Origin: Candidatus Fermentibacterota bacterium
GTDB lineage: Bacteria; Fermentibacterota; Fermentibacteria; Fermentibacterales; Fermentibacteraceae
DNA length: 15,295 nucleotides
NCBI GenBank assembly: GCA_022703195.1
Contig: JAKLEF010000013.1
Span: 1-15,295 of the forward strand
Direction of reading: 5' to 3'
Positions 1-7,845 of the stretch are shown here, piece after piece. The position numbers and the translations under genes are program-made. The notes below the pieces were generated by a model. It was not told the origin of the DNA. It searched no databases and saw nothing but the letters and a program-made list of their open reading frames with translations. Each line of letters opens with the position of its first letter. Within the stretch, counting starts at the first letter, position 1.

Positions 1-1987
1 ATGGGTTGGCCGCAACCATCGTTGCCTCCACCGGTTCCCCGCCGTCGGCGACTCCCTCGGGGTCCTGCAGGCATACCTCGACCGAGTGTCCCCCCGCAGA
101 CAGGGCCGGCAGGACGACGAAGAGCCGCGAAGACCTGGCCTCCCATGGTATCGAGACTCCGTCGAGCTTCACGTGGAGAACCGTTTCGCTGTCTGGCACG
201 TCGGCCACGAAGGTGAGCCCTGGCCCGGCAGAGCCCTCGAAGTCTGCGGTCACGAGTCCTCCGGCGGTTCTCAGGGAAGTGAACGTGATGCCCGCCTCCT
301 CTTCGAGGAACAGCCCGTAGTCCTCGGGGAACATCCAGCCGAAGTGGGGCATCTCCTCGAAAACGGAGCAGATGCTGTCTATCGCAGCGAAGACCGCAGG
401 GTTCCCCCAGCCGAACATCCTGTCGGGATGGCTTCCCAGAAGGGCGTGCTTGCCTCTTTCCAGCACGGTGACAGCGTACTCGTAGGGAGCGGGCGGGTAG
501 TCGCCCCACCAGACCGTGTTGCTTCCCCAGATAGAGCCTCCCGGCTCCTCGTAGTGCGACATGTACTGGTCGATGAAGGGCTCGCCGCCGATCTGCTCGT
601 ACCACCTGATCCCGTTGCAGTAGAAGTCGAAGCCGTATGCGGCCACGGCCTCGAGGCCGCTCTGGCTCGTCCTGTGGCCGGGGAACCTCATGGCACGAAT
701 CTGCGAGTTGTCGAGTCCGATGGCGGCCAGATCCTGCCTCATCACGGAGAACCTCTCCATGTGCTCGGCGGGTTCGTACGTGATGAACTCGTGGTAGGGG
801 TCCCACGCCGAGTCTGGGGAGGGGGTGTGGTGGTACCCGTGGGAGCCGAGGGTCACCTGGCCGGCCCAGGAAAGGGCGTCGTCCTGGATGTCGACGAGCC
901 ATTGCCGGTAGGCGGGCGGGGCGAAGTCGGCCAGGCGCCAGACGGAATGCCAGTGCGACCAGCTCTGCTCGAAGCCCTGCTCGGCCCACATCGAGTCGCA
1001 GTTCGGGGCCAGGATGGCGTCGGGCAGGATGATCCAGTTCATCTTCATGTCGGGATGGTTCTCCAGAAGGGCGATGAGCCAGGCCGAGACCCATTCGCCG
1101 CCCTCCGCCGATTCGGAGAAGGCCCAGAGCGTGGTGTCGGGGGGATGGCGGAACGGAAGGTCGTCGAGCATCCAGGAGGCTGTTCTCTCGAGCCCCGACG
1201 GATGGGCCGAGAGATAGGAGGGGATGAAGCCCGGCTCGAGGGCTATCCTGAAGAAGCCGCGGACCTCCCTGCCGGCGGTGAGGACCGAGTGCAGGTCGGG
1301 CCCCGTCGCGGTCTCCCGGGGCGGTTCCGTGTCGAGAAACCGGAGCCGGAGTGCGGGCCCGGGTGCCGGCGGGTCATCCAGGGCCAGTATGTCGAGGGCG
1401 GGATTCGGGAACACCATGCGCGCTTCGAGCAGCCCGTCGAGCCGCGACAGGCGGACCGCCTGGTCGCCCGAGATGCGGCAGAGGCCGTGCGCCCCGGTGA
1501 GTTCGAGCACCCTGTCGGGGCCGGACTGGTTGGAGAACGAGGCCGAGTCGAACTGCTGGAGGCTCATGCCCATCTCCAGGGGTTCCATGACAGGAGCCCC
1601 GCCGGTAGCCTCCAGCAGGACGGCCACCTCCATCCCGCGCCCCACCAGGCGGTATGTCACCTCCGCGGCCAGCGGCAGCTCGACCATCCCCGCGGCGAAC
1701 CCCGGGGACGAGAACACCGCCTCGGTGTCCGAGAGCATCTCGAGGGTGCCGTCCACGGGGGACAGGCTGCCGCAGCGCAGGGCGCAGAAGTCGCCGCCGG
1801 ACGCGAGGTCGATGCCGGTCGGGAGGTCCTCGAAGCGCGTCACCGAACCCGCAGGCGCCACCGAACCGGATGCCGTTATCTCGACCTCGACAAGGCCGTT
1901 GGAAAGCACGGCCGAGCGCACCCCGGCCGCTCCGGGCGAAGCCCCGGCCCATGCGGCAGCCACCAGAACCGTCAGCAGGTCGCGCAT
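1..1987 (-). CDS. Secreted protein with polysaccharide-deacetylase-like (NodB-like) region; 3' end outside window
   Basis: Reading the minus strand from an ATG at 1987 gives 662 uninterrupted codons to the window edge, so the C-terminus is missing. Residues 1-20 look like a signal peptide: an Arg, a hydrophobic stretch LLTVLVAAAWAGA, then small residues. Residues 25-270 look like beta-rich accessory sequence. Residues about 280-560 hold motifs that recall carbohydrate esterase family 4/NodB deacetylases: LPD (Asp323), GSHGYHH (His383, His386, His387; compare the metal-binding HxxxH motif), RFPGHR (434-439; compare the RxPG motif) and LLGSHPDR (His520; compare the C-terminal Leu-His motif). 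A canonical TFDDG motif is not visible, so the enzyme would be divergent and its substrate is unknown. After about residue 590 there is a beta-rich tail. It starts 10 nt after the M16 peptidase stop with only a weak ribosome site, so it is probably co-transcribed and perhaps translationally coupled. That the frame is a real gene is fairly sure; the function is tentative. Confidence 0.72.
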   Translation of the reverse strand, partial: MRDLLTVLVAAAWAGASPGAAGVRSAVLSNGLVEVEITASGSVAPAGSVTRFEDLPTGIDLASGGDFCALRCGSLSPVDGTLEMLSDTEAVFSSPGFAAGMVELPLAAEVTYRLVGRGMEVAVLLEATGGAPVMEPLEMGMSLQQFDSASFSNQSGPDRVLELTGAHGLCRISGDQAVRLSRLDGLLEARMVFPNPALDILALDDPPAPGPALRLRFLDTEPPRETATGPDLHSVLTAGREVRGFFRIALEPGFIPSYLSAHPSGLERTASWMLDDLPFRHPPDTTLWAFSESAEGGEWVSAWLIALLENHPDMKMNWIILPDAILAPNCDSMWAEQGFEQSWSHWHSVWRLADFAPPAYRQWLVDIQDDALSWAGQVTLGSHGYHHTPSPDSAWDPYHEFITYEPAEHMERFSVMRQDLAAIGLDNSQIRAMRFPGHRTSQSGLEAVAAYGFDFYCNGIRWYEQIGGEPFIDQYMSHYEEPGGSIWGSNTVWWGDYPPAPYEYAVTVLERGKHALLGSHPDRMFGWGNPAVFAAIDSICSVFEEMPHFGWMFPEDYGLFLEEEAGITFTSLRTAGGLVTADFEGSAGPGLTFVADVPDSETVLHVKLDGVSIPWEARSSRLFVVLPALSAGGHSVEVCLQDPEGVADGGEPVEATMVAANP

Positions 1988-1997
1988 ATCACATCCG

Positions 1998-4673
1998 TCA
2001 GTTGGACAGCGGCTCCATGTCCTCCGACAGGCCACCCGCCACCGATACGAACCATTCTCCCGCACCGAAGTACTCCCCGGCGGCACGCCGGAGGTCGTCG
2101 ACGGAAAGGGCCAGGACCCTCTCCTCCCTGATGCGGTCGTAGCCCAGGGGGAGCCCGATGGCTGCAGTGCGCACCAGGGCGGATGCCCTCTCACCGTAGG
2201 TCGTGCCCGACATGGCGCTCTCGCCCACGGTCATCGCCTTCTGGAGATCCAGCTCGATGGGCTCGACATCGCCGGAAGCCATCCTGGCGCACTCGAGGAT
2301 CACGGAACCCAGCGCCTGCTGGGCGTAGTCGGCCCTGGTGGAGAGGTAGGCCGTGAAGAACCCGGCGTCCAGCGACGCCCTGTTCCAGCTCCCGACGTCG
2401 TAGGCAAGCCCCTGCTCGTCCCTGACCGAGTGGCCGAGTCTGGAGCCGATACCCGCCCCGAGGATGCCGTTCATGGCCGTGAATGCGTCGTAGAGCGGAG
2501 TTTCGAGGGCCGGACCCGGCACTCCGGCCAGGACCGCGGCCTGGACCCTGCCCGGCATGCTGACAACGGCCGTATCACCCGGAAGTGTGGACAGAGCGGG
2601 GGTTGCCATGACAGGGAGAGGGTCGGAAGGAGACTCCCATCCCCCGAACCACTCCTCCGCAAGCGCCAGGGCAGTGTCGTACGTCACGTCCCCTGCGATC
2701 ACCAGGACCGCCCCGCCGGGGCGGCAGCAGAGCCGGTGGAACTCCCTCACGTCGTCGTTCGAGATCGCCCCGAGCGTCTCCCCGGTGACGATCCGGGCCT
2801 CGGCCGGATCGGCGAGCATCATGCGGTCGAGCTGGTCCATCGCGACGAGGAAGACGCTCTCCCCGCGCTGCCTTACGCCTGCTGCCATCTCCTCCCTGCA
2901 GGTTTCGATGTCCGCATCCCTGAGGGCGGGGCGGATCAGCAGGTCCGACACGGATTCCATGACGAGCGGGAGATCCTCCGAAAGCGCCGTGACGGAACCG
3001 GATGCGAACTCGTCCCCGGGGCGGAACTCCATGTAGGAGCCCTCGTCCTCGAGCCTGCCGTTGAAGGCGGCATAGTCGAGATCTCCCGTCCCGTACAGCA
3101 TCGCAGCCGCGGCGAGGCCGGCCATCCCGGCCTTCCCGGCCGGGCAGGTCAGCGATCCCATCGGCACGGAGAACGCGACCGACACCACTTCGAAGGTATG
3201 GTCCTCGGACACTATCAACGAAAGGCCGTTCGGGAGCGTCGTGGCCACGGCTCCATCGGACACCGACCTGCCGGAGGGGGTGAGCATCGACGCCGGTATG
3301 TCGAGCCCGTCGTAGCTGATGTCCGAAGGCGCCTGGATGTCCACGGGCAGCGACTCCCTCGGCCTCTCGGCCATGTCGCCCGATCCCGTGGGCTCGAGCC
3401 TCGCCGTGGTGGAGTTCTCCCGCCTGAAGTACCTGGCGGCCGCCCCGGTGATGTCCTGCGGCGTGACCTGCATCGTCTCCTCGAGCCTTCGGTCGCCGAA
3501 CGCCGGGTCGAGGTAGCACGAACCGTTGTACGCGAGGTTGATGGCCCTGCCGACGGGGCTGGACTCCTCGAGGACGGAGCCGGCCCTCGCCCTGTTCCTC
3601 AGGGTTTCGAGAACGTCTCCGGGAAGGGGGTCGGTGGCGAGGGAGTCGAGCAGCCTCCAGACCGCGCTCTCGGCCTCCTCGAATCCCACGCCCGGCATTA
3701 GCGTGGCGCCAATGATGAAGAGCCCCGGATCCACCCCGGCCCCGTCGTACGCCCAGGCTTCCGACGCGAGGCCCTCCTGCACGAGAGCCTGCTCCAGCCA
3801 CGAGGAGCGGCCTTCCGACAGCAGGGTCGAGATCAGCCCGAGTTCGGCGTCGTCTTCCGAGGTGGCCTCCGGGACGTGGAACCCTATAGCGATCCTGGCC
3901 ATGGCCGAGGGGTGGCTGACCTCGACGAGCGCCGGTTCGGTCTGAGCCGGCTCTGCAGGTATCACCGGGGCGTGACGGTCGCCCGGCGGGATCGCCCCGA
4001 AGAGCGAGTCTGCCATCGCGAGAGCCCTTCCGGTGTCGACGTCCCCGACGATGACGAGCGTCGCATTGTCGGGGGTGTAGAAGGAACGGTAGTAATCCGT
4101 GGCGGCCACGCTGTCGAAGAGGGCTACGTCGCCTTCGTACCCTATCACCGGGTGCCGGTAGGGATGCACGGTGAAGGCGGCCCGGCTGAGCGCGTCGTAG
4201 AGCACGCCGTCGGGGTCGTCCATCGAGCTCATCCGCAGCTCGTCGAGTATCACGTTGCGCTCGGCCACGGCGTCCGAAGAGTCGAAGAGGGCGCCCTGCA
4301 TCCTGTCGCTCTCGATCGCCAGGGCGTCGACGAGCCTCGACGAGGGGAGCACCTCGAAGTAGAGCGTGACGTCGTTGCTGGTGAATGCGTTGGCCCAGCC
4401 GCCGTCCCTCTGGACGACCTGCCACAGCCTTTCCCCCGGCATCGAAGCGGTGCCCCGGAACATCATGTGTTCGCAGAAGTGGCTCATGCCCCTGGCGCCG
4501 TCGGCCTCGTACAGCGATCCGACGCCGTAGGCTACTGCGACGGCCACGACCGGGGAGTAGTGGATCTCCTGGACGACGACCCGCAGCGAGTTCGACATTA
4601 CCGTGTCCGTCATCACGGGTTCCGCGGCGGGCTCTCCGGACATGAGGACGGCGGTCAGGAGGGCGGTGAGCAT
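1998..4673 (-). CDS. Secreted two-domain M16 family zinc metallopeptidase
   Basis: The protein has 891 residues from an ATG at 4673. I prefer this start over an in-frame ATG 24 codons upstream because GGAGAAGGAA lies just before it and the product then opens with a signal-like hydrophobic segment (MLTALLTAVLMSGEPAAEP). The N-terminal half has the inverted zinc motif HFCEH (His65, Glu68, His69) and a downstream ERNVILDEL segment with Glu145 as the probable third ligand, the M16 (pitrilysin/processing peptidase) arrangement. The usual following features are present, including WANAFTSNDVTLYFEVLP. The C-terminal half (about 480-880) repeats the fold (LPNGLSLIVSEDH...) but has no HxxEH, as is normal for the non-catalytic half of fused M16B enzymes. 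It probably degrades or processes peptides in the periplasm or outside the cell. It is first in a minus-strand pair with the NodB-like gene. Confidence 0.92.
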   Translation of the reverse strand: MLTALLTAVLMSGEPAAEPVMTDTVMSNSLRVVVQEIHYSPVVAVAVAYGVGSLYEADGARGMSHFCEHMMFRGTASMPGERLWQVVQRDGGWANAFTSNDVTLYFEVLPSSRLVDALAIESDRMQGALFDSSDAVAERNVILDELRMSSMDDPDGVLYDALSRAAFTVHPYRHPVIGYEGDVALFDSVAATDYYRSFYTPDNATLVIVGDVDTGRALAMADSLFGAIPPGDRHAPVIPAEPAQTEPALVEVSHPSAMARIAIGFHVPEATSEDDAELGLISTLLSEGRSSWLEQALVQEGLASEAWAYDGAGVDPGLFIIGATLMPGVGFEEAESAVWRLLDSLATDPLPGDVLETLRNRARAGSVLEESSPVGRAINLAYNGSCYLDPAFGDRRLEETMQVTPQDITGAAARYFRRENSTTARLEPTGSGDMAERPRESLPVDIQAPSDISYDGLDIPASMLTPSGRSVSDGAVATTLPNGLSLIVSEDHTFEVVSVAFSVPMGSLTCPAGKAGMAGLAAAAMLYGTGDLDYAAFNGRLEDEGSYMEFRPGDEFASGSVTALSEDLPLVMESVSDLLIRPALRDADIETCREEMAAGVRQRGESVFLVAMDQLDRMMLADPAEARIVTGETLGAISNDDVREFHRLCCRPGGAVLVIAGDVTYDTALALAEEWFGGWESPSDPLPVMATPALSTLPGDTAVVSMPGRVQAAVLAGVPGPALETPLYDAFTAMNGILGAGIGSRLGHSVRDEQGLAYDVGSWNRASLDAGFFTAYLSTRADYAQQALGSVILECARMASGDVEPIELDLQKAMTVGESAMSGTTYGERASALVRTAAIGLPLGYDRIREERVLALSVDDLRRAAGEYFGAGEWFVSVAGGLSEDMEPLSN

Positions 4674-4730
4674 GGTTCCTTCTCCAGTCTTGTCGGTTTT
4701 CGTGGCTTCGGATCCGGATGCCGGCCCGGG

Positions 4731-4761
4731 TTGCACCGGCACCATATCGGGGAACTATAAT
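4731..4761 (+). promoter_or_regulatory. Predicted sigma70-type promoter of pyrG operon
   Basis: A perfect TATAAT stands at 4756-4761 in otherwise GC-rich DNA, with TTGCAC at 4731-4736 as a possible -35 (19-nt spacer, or 18 nt if the box is read one base later). Initiation would fall near 4768-4769, giving a leader of about 26 nt before the TTG start of pyrG. The -10 is convincing; the -35 is less so because of the long spacer. It lies in the 121-nt gap between the divergent M16 and pyrG genes. I see no equally good promoter for M16 on the other strand. Confidence 0.6.
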
Positions 4762-4769
4762 CGGTTTTA

Positions 4770-4785
4770 CCTGAGGCTCCTCAGG
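4770..4785 (+). promoter_or_regulatory. Hairpin in pyrG leader overlapping the Shine-Dalgarno
   Basis: CCTGAG (4770-4775), loop GCTC, CTCAGG (4780-4785) form a perfect 6-bp stem. Its 3' arm shares AGG with the Shine-Dalgarno AGGAGG (4783-4788), which is 6 nt before the TTG start. If transcription begins near 4769, the stem sits at the very 5' end of the mRNA. It could limit ribosome access or protect the 5' end; which of these, if either, cannot be told from sequence. The stem resembles neither an intrinsic terminator nor the known GGGCU reiterative-initiation leader of Bacillus pyrG. Confidence 0.45.
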
Positions 4786-4794
4786 AGGTCTGCC

Positions 4795-6408
4795 TTGGAT
4801 CGCACGAGGATAGTGTTCGTGACTGGCGGAGTGGTTTCCTCCCTGGGCAAGGGGATCACGGCCGCCTCGATAGCCCTTCTCCTGAAGCAGCGCGGCTACC
4901 GCGTGACGCTCCAGAAGCTGGATCCGTACCTGAACGTCGACCCGGGCACCATGTCGCCGTACCAGCACGGCGAGGTGTTCGTCACCGACGACGGCGCGGA
5001 GACCGACCTCGACCTCGGCCACTACGAGAGGTTCGCCGGCATCCGCTGCACCCGCAGCAGCAACTTCACCGCCGGGCGCATCTACTCCAACGTCCTTTCC
5101 CGCGAGCGCAGGGGCGACTACCTGGGCAAGACGGTCCAGGTCATCCCGCATATCACCGACGAGATAAAGGCCTCGATAATGTGCGGCTTCTCCGGGGGCG
5201 CCGACATCGCCATCGTGGAGATAGGCGGCACAGCCGGCGACATCGAGTCGCAGCCCTTCCTCGAGGCTATAAGGCAGCTCGCGGCCGATGTGGGCAGGGA
5301 GAACTCCGTGTTCGTCCACCTCACCCTCATCCCGTATCTGAGGGCCTCGGGCGAGCTCAAGACGAAGCCCTCCCAGCAGAGCGCCGGGATACTCAGGGAG
5401 ATAGGCATCATACCCGACATCCTGATCTGCAGGACCGAGAAGCCGCTGGAGGAGGAACACTTCGAGAAGCTGGCACTCTTCTGCAACCTCCCCAGGAAGG
5501 CCGTGGTCCAGGAGCTGGACGTTTCGGGGTCGATCTACGAGGTCCCCATCCAGCTCGCCGGGCAGCACCTCGACGAACTCATCCTGCAGAGGCTCGGCCT
5601 GCCCGAAGGGGAGCTCGACCTCTCGGAGTGGGAGGCGATGCTCGCCAGGGCCGTTGCGCCCGCCGGCGGGCACGTCAGGATCGCCGTCGTCGGCAAGTAC
5701 ATGTCGATGAGGGACGCCTACAAGAGCGTCTTCGAGGCCATCCGCCACGCAGCCGCGGGAGCCGGGCTCCGCGTCTCGGTCGAGGGCGTGGAGGCCGAGG
5801 ATCTGGCCGGCCCGGGAGGGGCGTCGAAGCTCGAAGGAATCGACGGGATACTCGTCCCGGGAGGCTTCGGCTACCGCGGGATAGAGGGCAAGATCGAGGC
5901 CGTGGCGAGGGCCCGGGAGGGCGGCATCCCGTTCCTCGGGATCTGCCTCGGGATGCAGTGCGCCGTGATCGAGACCGCCAGGAACCAGGCCGGCATGACC
6001 TCGGCCAACAGCACCGAGTTCGACCAGGGCACGCCCTTCCCGGTCATATCCCTGATGTCGGAGCAGCAGTGCGTCACCGACAAGGGCGGCACCATGAGGC
6101 TGGGGGCGTGGCCGTGCAGGCTCGCGGAGGGCTCGGCCGCCGCCGCCGCCTACGGTTCCACGGAGATCTCCGAGCGGCACAGGCACAGGTTCGAGTTCAA
6201 CCAGTCGTTCAGGGGCGCGCTCGAGGAGGCTGGGATGGTCTGTACCGGCCTTTCCCCCGACGGGACACTCGTAGAGGTCGTGGAGAGGCCCGGCCATCCG
6301 TGGTTCGTCGCCTGCCAGTTCCACCCCGAGTTCAAGTCCACCCCCCTGGTTCCCCACCCGCTGTTCTCCGCCTTCGTCGAGGCCGCAGCCCGGAGGGCCG
6401 GCAGGTGA
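4795..6408 (+). CDS. pyrG: CTP synthase (glutamine-hydrolysing)
   Basis: The enzyme converts UTP to CTP using ATP and ammonia from glutamine, the last step of pyrimidine nucleotide synthesis, in the cytoplasm. The product has 537 residues, a normal length. I chose the TTG at 4795 because AGGAGG lies 6 nt before it and the protein then opens with DRTRIVFVTGGVVSSLGKG, the expected N-terminus with its nucleotide-binding loop. The synthetase domain shows DPYLNVDPGTMSPYQHGEVF, DDGAETDLDLGHYERF and EIGGTAGDIES. The C-terminal class I glutamine amidotransferase domain has the nucleophile Cys384 (FLGICLGMQCAV) and the His510/Glu512 pair (QFHPEF). It leads the pyrG-purF-guaA unit, and its stop overlaps the purF start by 3 bases. 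Nothing is missing. Confidence 0.98.
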   Translation: MDRTRIVFVTGGVVSSLGKGITAASIALLLKQRGYRVTLQKLDPYLNVDPGTMSPYQHGEVFVTDDGAETDLDLGHYERFAGIRCTRSSNFTAGRIYSNVLSRERRGDYLGKTVQVIPHITDEIKASIMCGFSGGADIAIVEIGGTAGDIESQPFLEAIRQLAADVGRENSVFVHLTLIPYLRASGELKTKPSQQSAGILREIGIIPDILICRTEKPLEEEHFEKLALFCNLPRKAVVQELDVSGSIYEVPIQLAGQHLDELILQRLGLPEGELDLSEWEAMLARAVAPAGGHVRIAVVGKYMSMRDAYKSVFEAIRHAAAGAGLRVSVEGVEAEDLAGPGGASKLEGIDGILVPGGFGYRGIEGKIEAVARAREGGIPFLGICLGMQCAVIETARNQAGMTSANSTEFDQGTPFPVISLMSEQQCVTDKGGTMRLGAWPCRLAEGSAAAAAYGSTEISERHRHRFEFNQSFRGALEEAGMVCTGLSPDGTLVEVVERPGHPWFVACQFHPEFKSTPLVPHPLFSAFVEAAARRAGR

Positions 6409-7841
6409 GCCTCCACGAGTATTGCGCGCTGTGCGGCGTCATAGGCGATGCCGAGGCGCTGGCCCTGGTGGCCGAGGGCCTTCACGCGCAGCAGCACCGC
6501 GGGCAGGAGGCCGCCGGCATCCTCGTCAGGAGGGACGGCGGGCTCGAGGTCCACAAGGGGCTCGGGCTCGTGGCGCAGGTCATGGGCGGGATCCCCGAGG
6601 ACTGGAGATCCGGCGGGATCTCCGCCGCCATGGGCCACGTGCGGTACAGCACCTTCGGCAGCGGCTCCGTGCTCAACGCCCATCCCCTCCTGGTGAGCAT
6701 CAACGGCAACCAGACCGGCATCGCGCACAACGGCACCATCAGCAACGCATCGGTGCTCAGGGCCGATCTCGAGAGGCAGGGAGCCATCTTCCAGACCAAC
6801 TCCGACACCGAGGTCGTTCTCCACCTGATGTCGCGCAACCTCGAGGACTCGGGCCACGAGATGGGCACCGCTCTGGAAATGGCACTGGGGTCGCTGGAAG
6901 GGGCGTTCTGCCTGCTGCTCATGACGATGGAGGGCATGTACGCGGTCCGCGATCCGCTCGGGTTCAGACCGCTCAACCTCGGCAGGATCACCGGGGGCGG
7001 ATGGGCCGTGGCGAGCGAGACCATCGCGTTCCCGCTCTGCTGCGCCGAATACGTCAGGGAGATCGAACCGGGCGAGATCCTGTTCCTCCCCTTCGGCCCG
7101 GGGGAGCCCTCCTCGAGGAGGTTCGGGGCCAGGCACGGCCTCTTCGGCGGAAGCGACAGGCTGGCCCAGTGCATCTTCGAGCACGTCTACTTCGCCAGGC
7201 CGGGCAGCTACGTCTTCGGCGACAGCGTGTACGAGGTGAGGCTCCGGATGGGGGCCAGGCTCGCAGTCGAGGCGCCCGCGGCCTGCGACGTGGTCATGCC
7301 CGTGCCCGACAGCGGGATGTTCGCCGCGATAGGCTACTCGAGGCAGCTAGGCATCGAGTTCGACATGGGCTTCACCAGGAACCACTATGTGGGCAGGACC
7401 TTCATCGATCCCACCACGGCCCGCAGGGCGGCGATGGTGACGCGCAAGCTCCAGCCCATCCCCGAGGCGGTGAGGGGCAGGAGGATCTGCGTCGTGGAGG
7501 ACAGCATAGTCAGGGGCACCACCAGCAGGGCCAGGATCAAGGCGCTCCGCGAGGCCGGCGCCAGCGAGGTCCATATGAGGGTGAGCTGTCCTCCGCACAG
7601 GTTCGGCTGCTACTTCGGCATCGACTTCCCGGAGCCCTCCCAGCTCATCGCAAACAAGTTCAGCGTGGACGAGATCTGCGGCTTGCTCGACCTCGACTCG
7701 CTCGCCTACCTCTCCGAGGAGGGGATGCTCGGCTGCGTGAAGGCCCACAGGCCTTCCGACTACTGCACCGCCTGCTTCAGCGGCGACTACCGGGTGACGC
7801 CGCCGGCTTCGGGCGGCATACCGAGATCCTGCGGAGGATGA
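6405..7841 (+). CDS. purF: Amidophosphoribosyltransferase (glutamine PRPP amidotransferase), Fe-S type
   Basis: It makes 5-phosphoribosylamine from PRPP and glutamine, the committed step of de novo purine synthesis. The GTG start at 6405 overlaps the pyrG stop (GTGA) and has GGAGG about 8 nt upstream; the product has 478 residues. The N-terminal nucleophile hydrolase domain starts at Cys10 (CGVIGD) after a 9-residue propeptide that would be removed. HAQQHRGQEAAGI, HVRYSTFGS and AHNGTISN follow as usual. The phosphoribosyltransferase domain has the PRPP loop VVEDSIVRGTT (363-373). Four cysteines (256 in QCIFEHVYFARP, 402 in FGCYFGIDF, 454 and 457 in YCTACFSGDY) match the [4Fe-4S] ligands of the Bacillus-type enzyme, which is oxygen-labile, rather than the E. 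coli type that lacks a cluster. The overlap with pyrG suggests translational coupling. Confidence 0.97.
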   Translation: MSLHEYCALCGVIGDAEALALVAEGLHAQQHRGQEAAGILVRRDGGLEVHKGLGLVAQVMGGIPEDWRSGGISAAMGHVRYSTFGSGSVLNAHPLLVSINGNQTGIAHNGTISNASVLRADLERQGAIFQTNSDTEVVLHLMSRNLEDSGHEMGTALEMALGSLEGAFCLLLMTMEGMYAVRDPLGFRPLNLGRITGGGWAVASETIAFPLCCAEYVREIEPGEILFLPFGPGEPSSRRFGARHGLFGGSDRLAQCIFEHVYFARPGSYVFGDSVYEVRLRMGARLAVEAPAACDVVMPVPDSGMFAAIGYSRQLGIEFDMGFTRNHYVGRTFIDPTTARRAAMVTRKLQPIPEAVRGRRICVVEDSIVRGTTSRARIKALREAGASEVHMRVSCPPHRFGCYFGIDFPEPSQLIANKFSVDEICGLLDLDSLAYLSEEGMLGCVKAHRPSDYCTACFSGDYRVTPPASGGIPRSCGG

Positions 7842-7845
7842 GGGG

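Noticed and set aside
86..2131. Long plus-strand open frame opposite the NodB-like gene
   Set aside because: It is a shadow of the minus-strand gene. The minus frame has a signal peptide and enzyme-like motifs, while this one is Arg/Gly/Pro/Val-rich with no recognisable motif.
1224..3701. Plus-strand open frame of 825 codons across the two minus-strand genes
   Set aside because: It crosses the junction of two real genes and has Arg/Pro-rich shadow composition.
4674..4745. N-terminal extension of the M16 peptidase to an upstream ATG
   Set aside because: The added 24 residues are polar and would bury the signal peptide. The internal ATG at 4673 has a good ribosome site.
2575..6357. Very long minus-strand open frame over pyrG and the M16 gene
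   Set aside because: It is antisense to the unmistakable pyrG and lies in another frame of M16. The protein is low-complexity Arg/Gly/Pro-rich, typical of GC-rich shadow frames.
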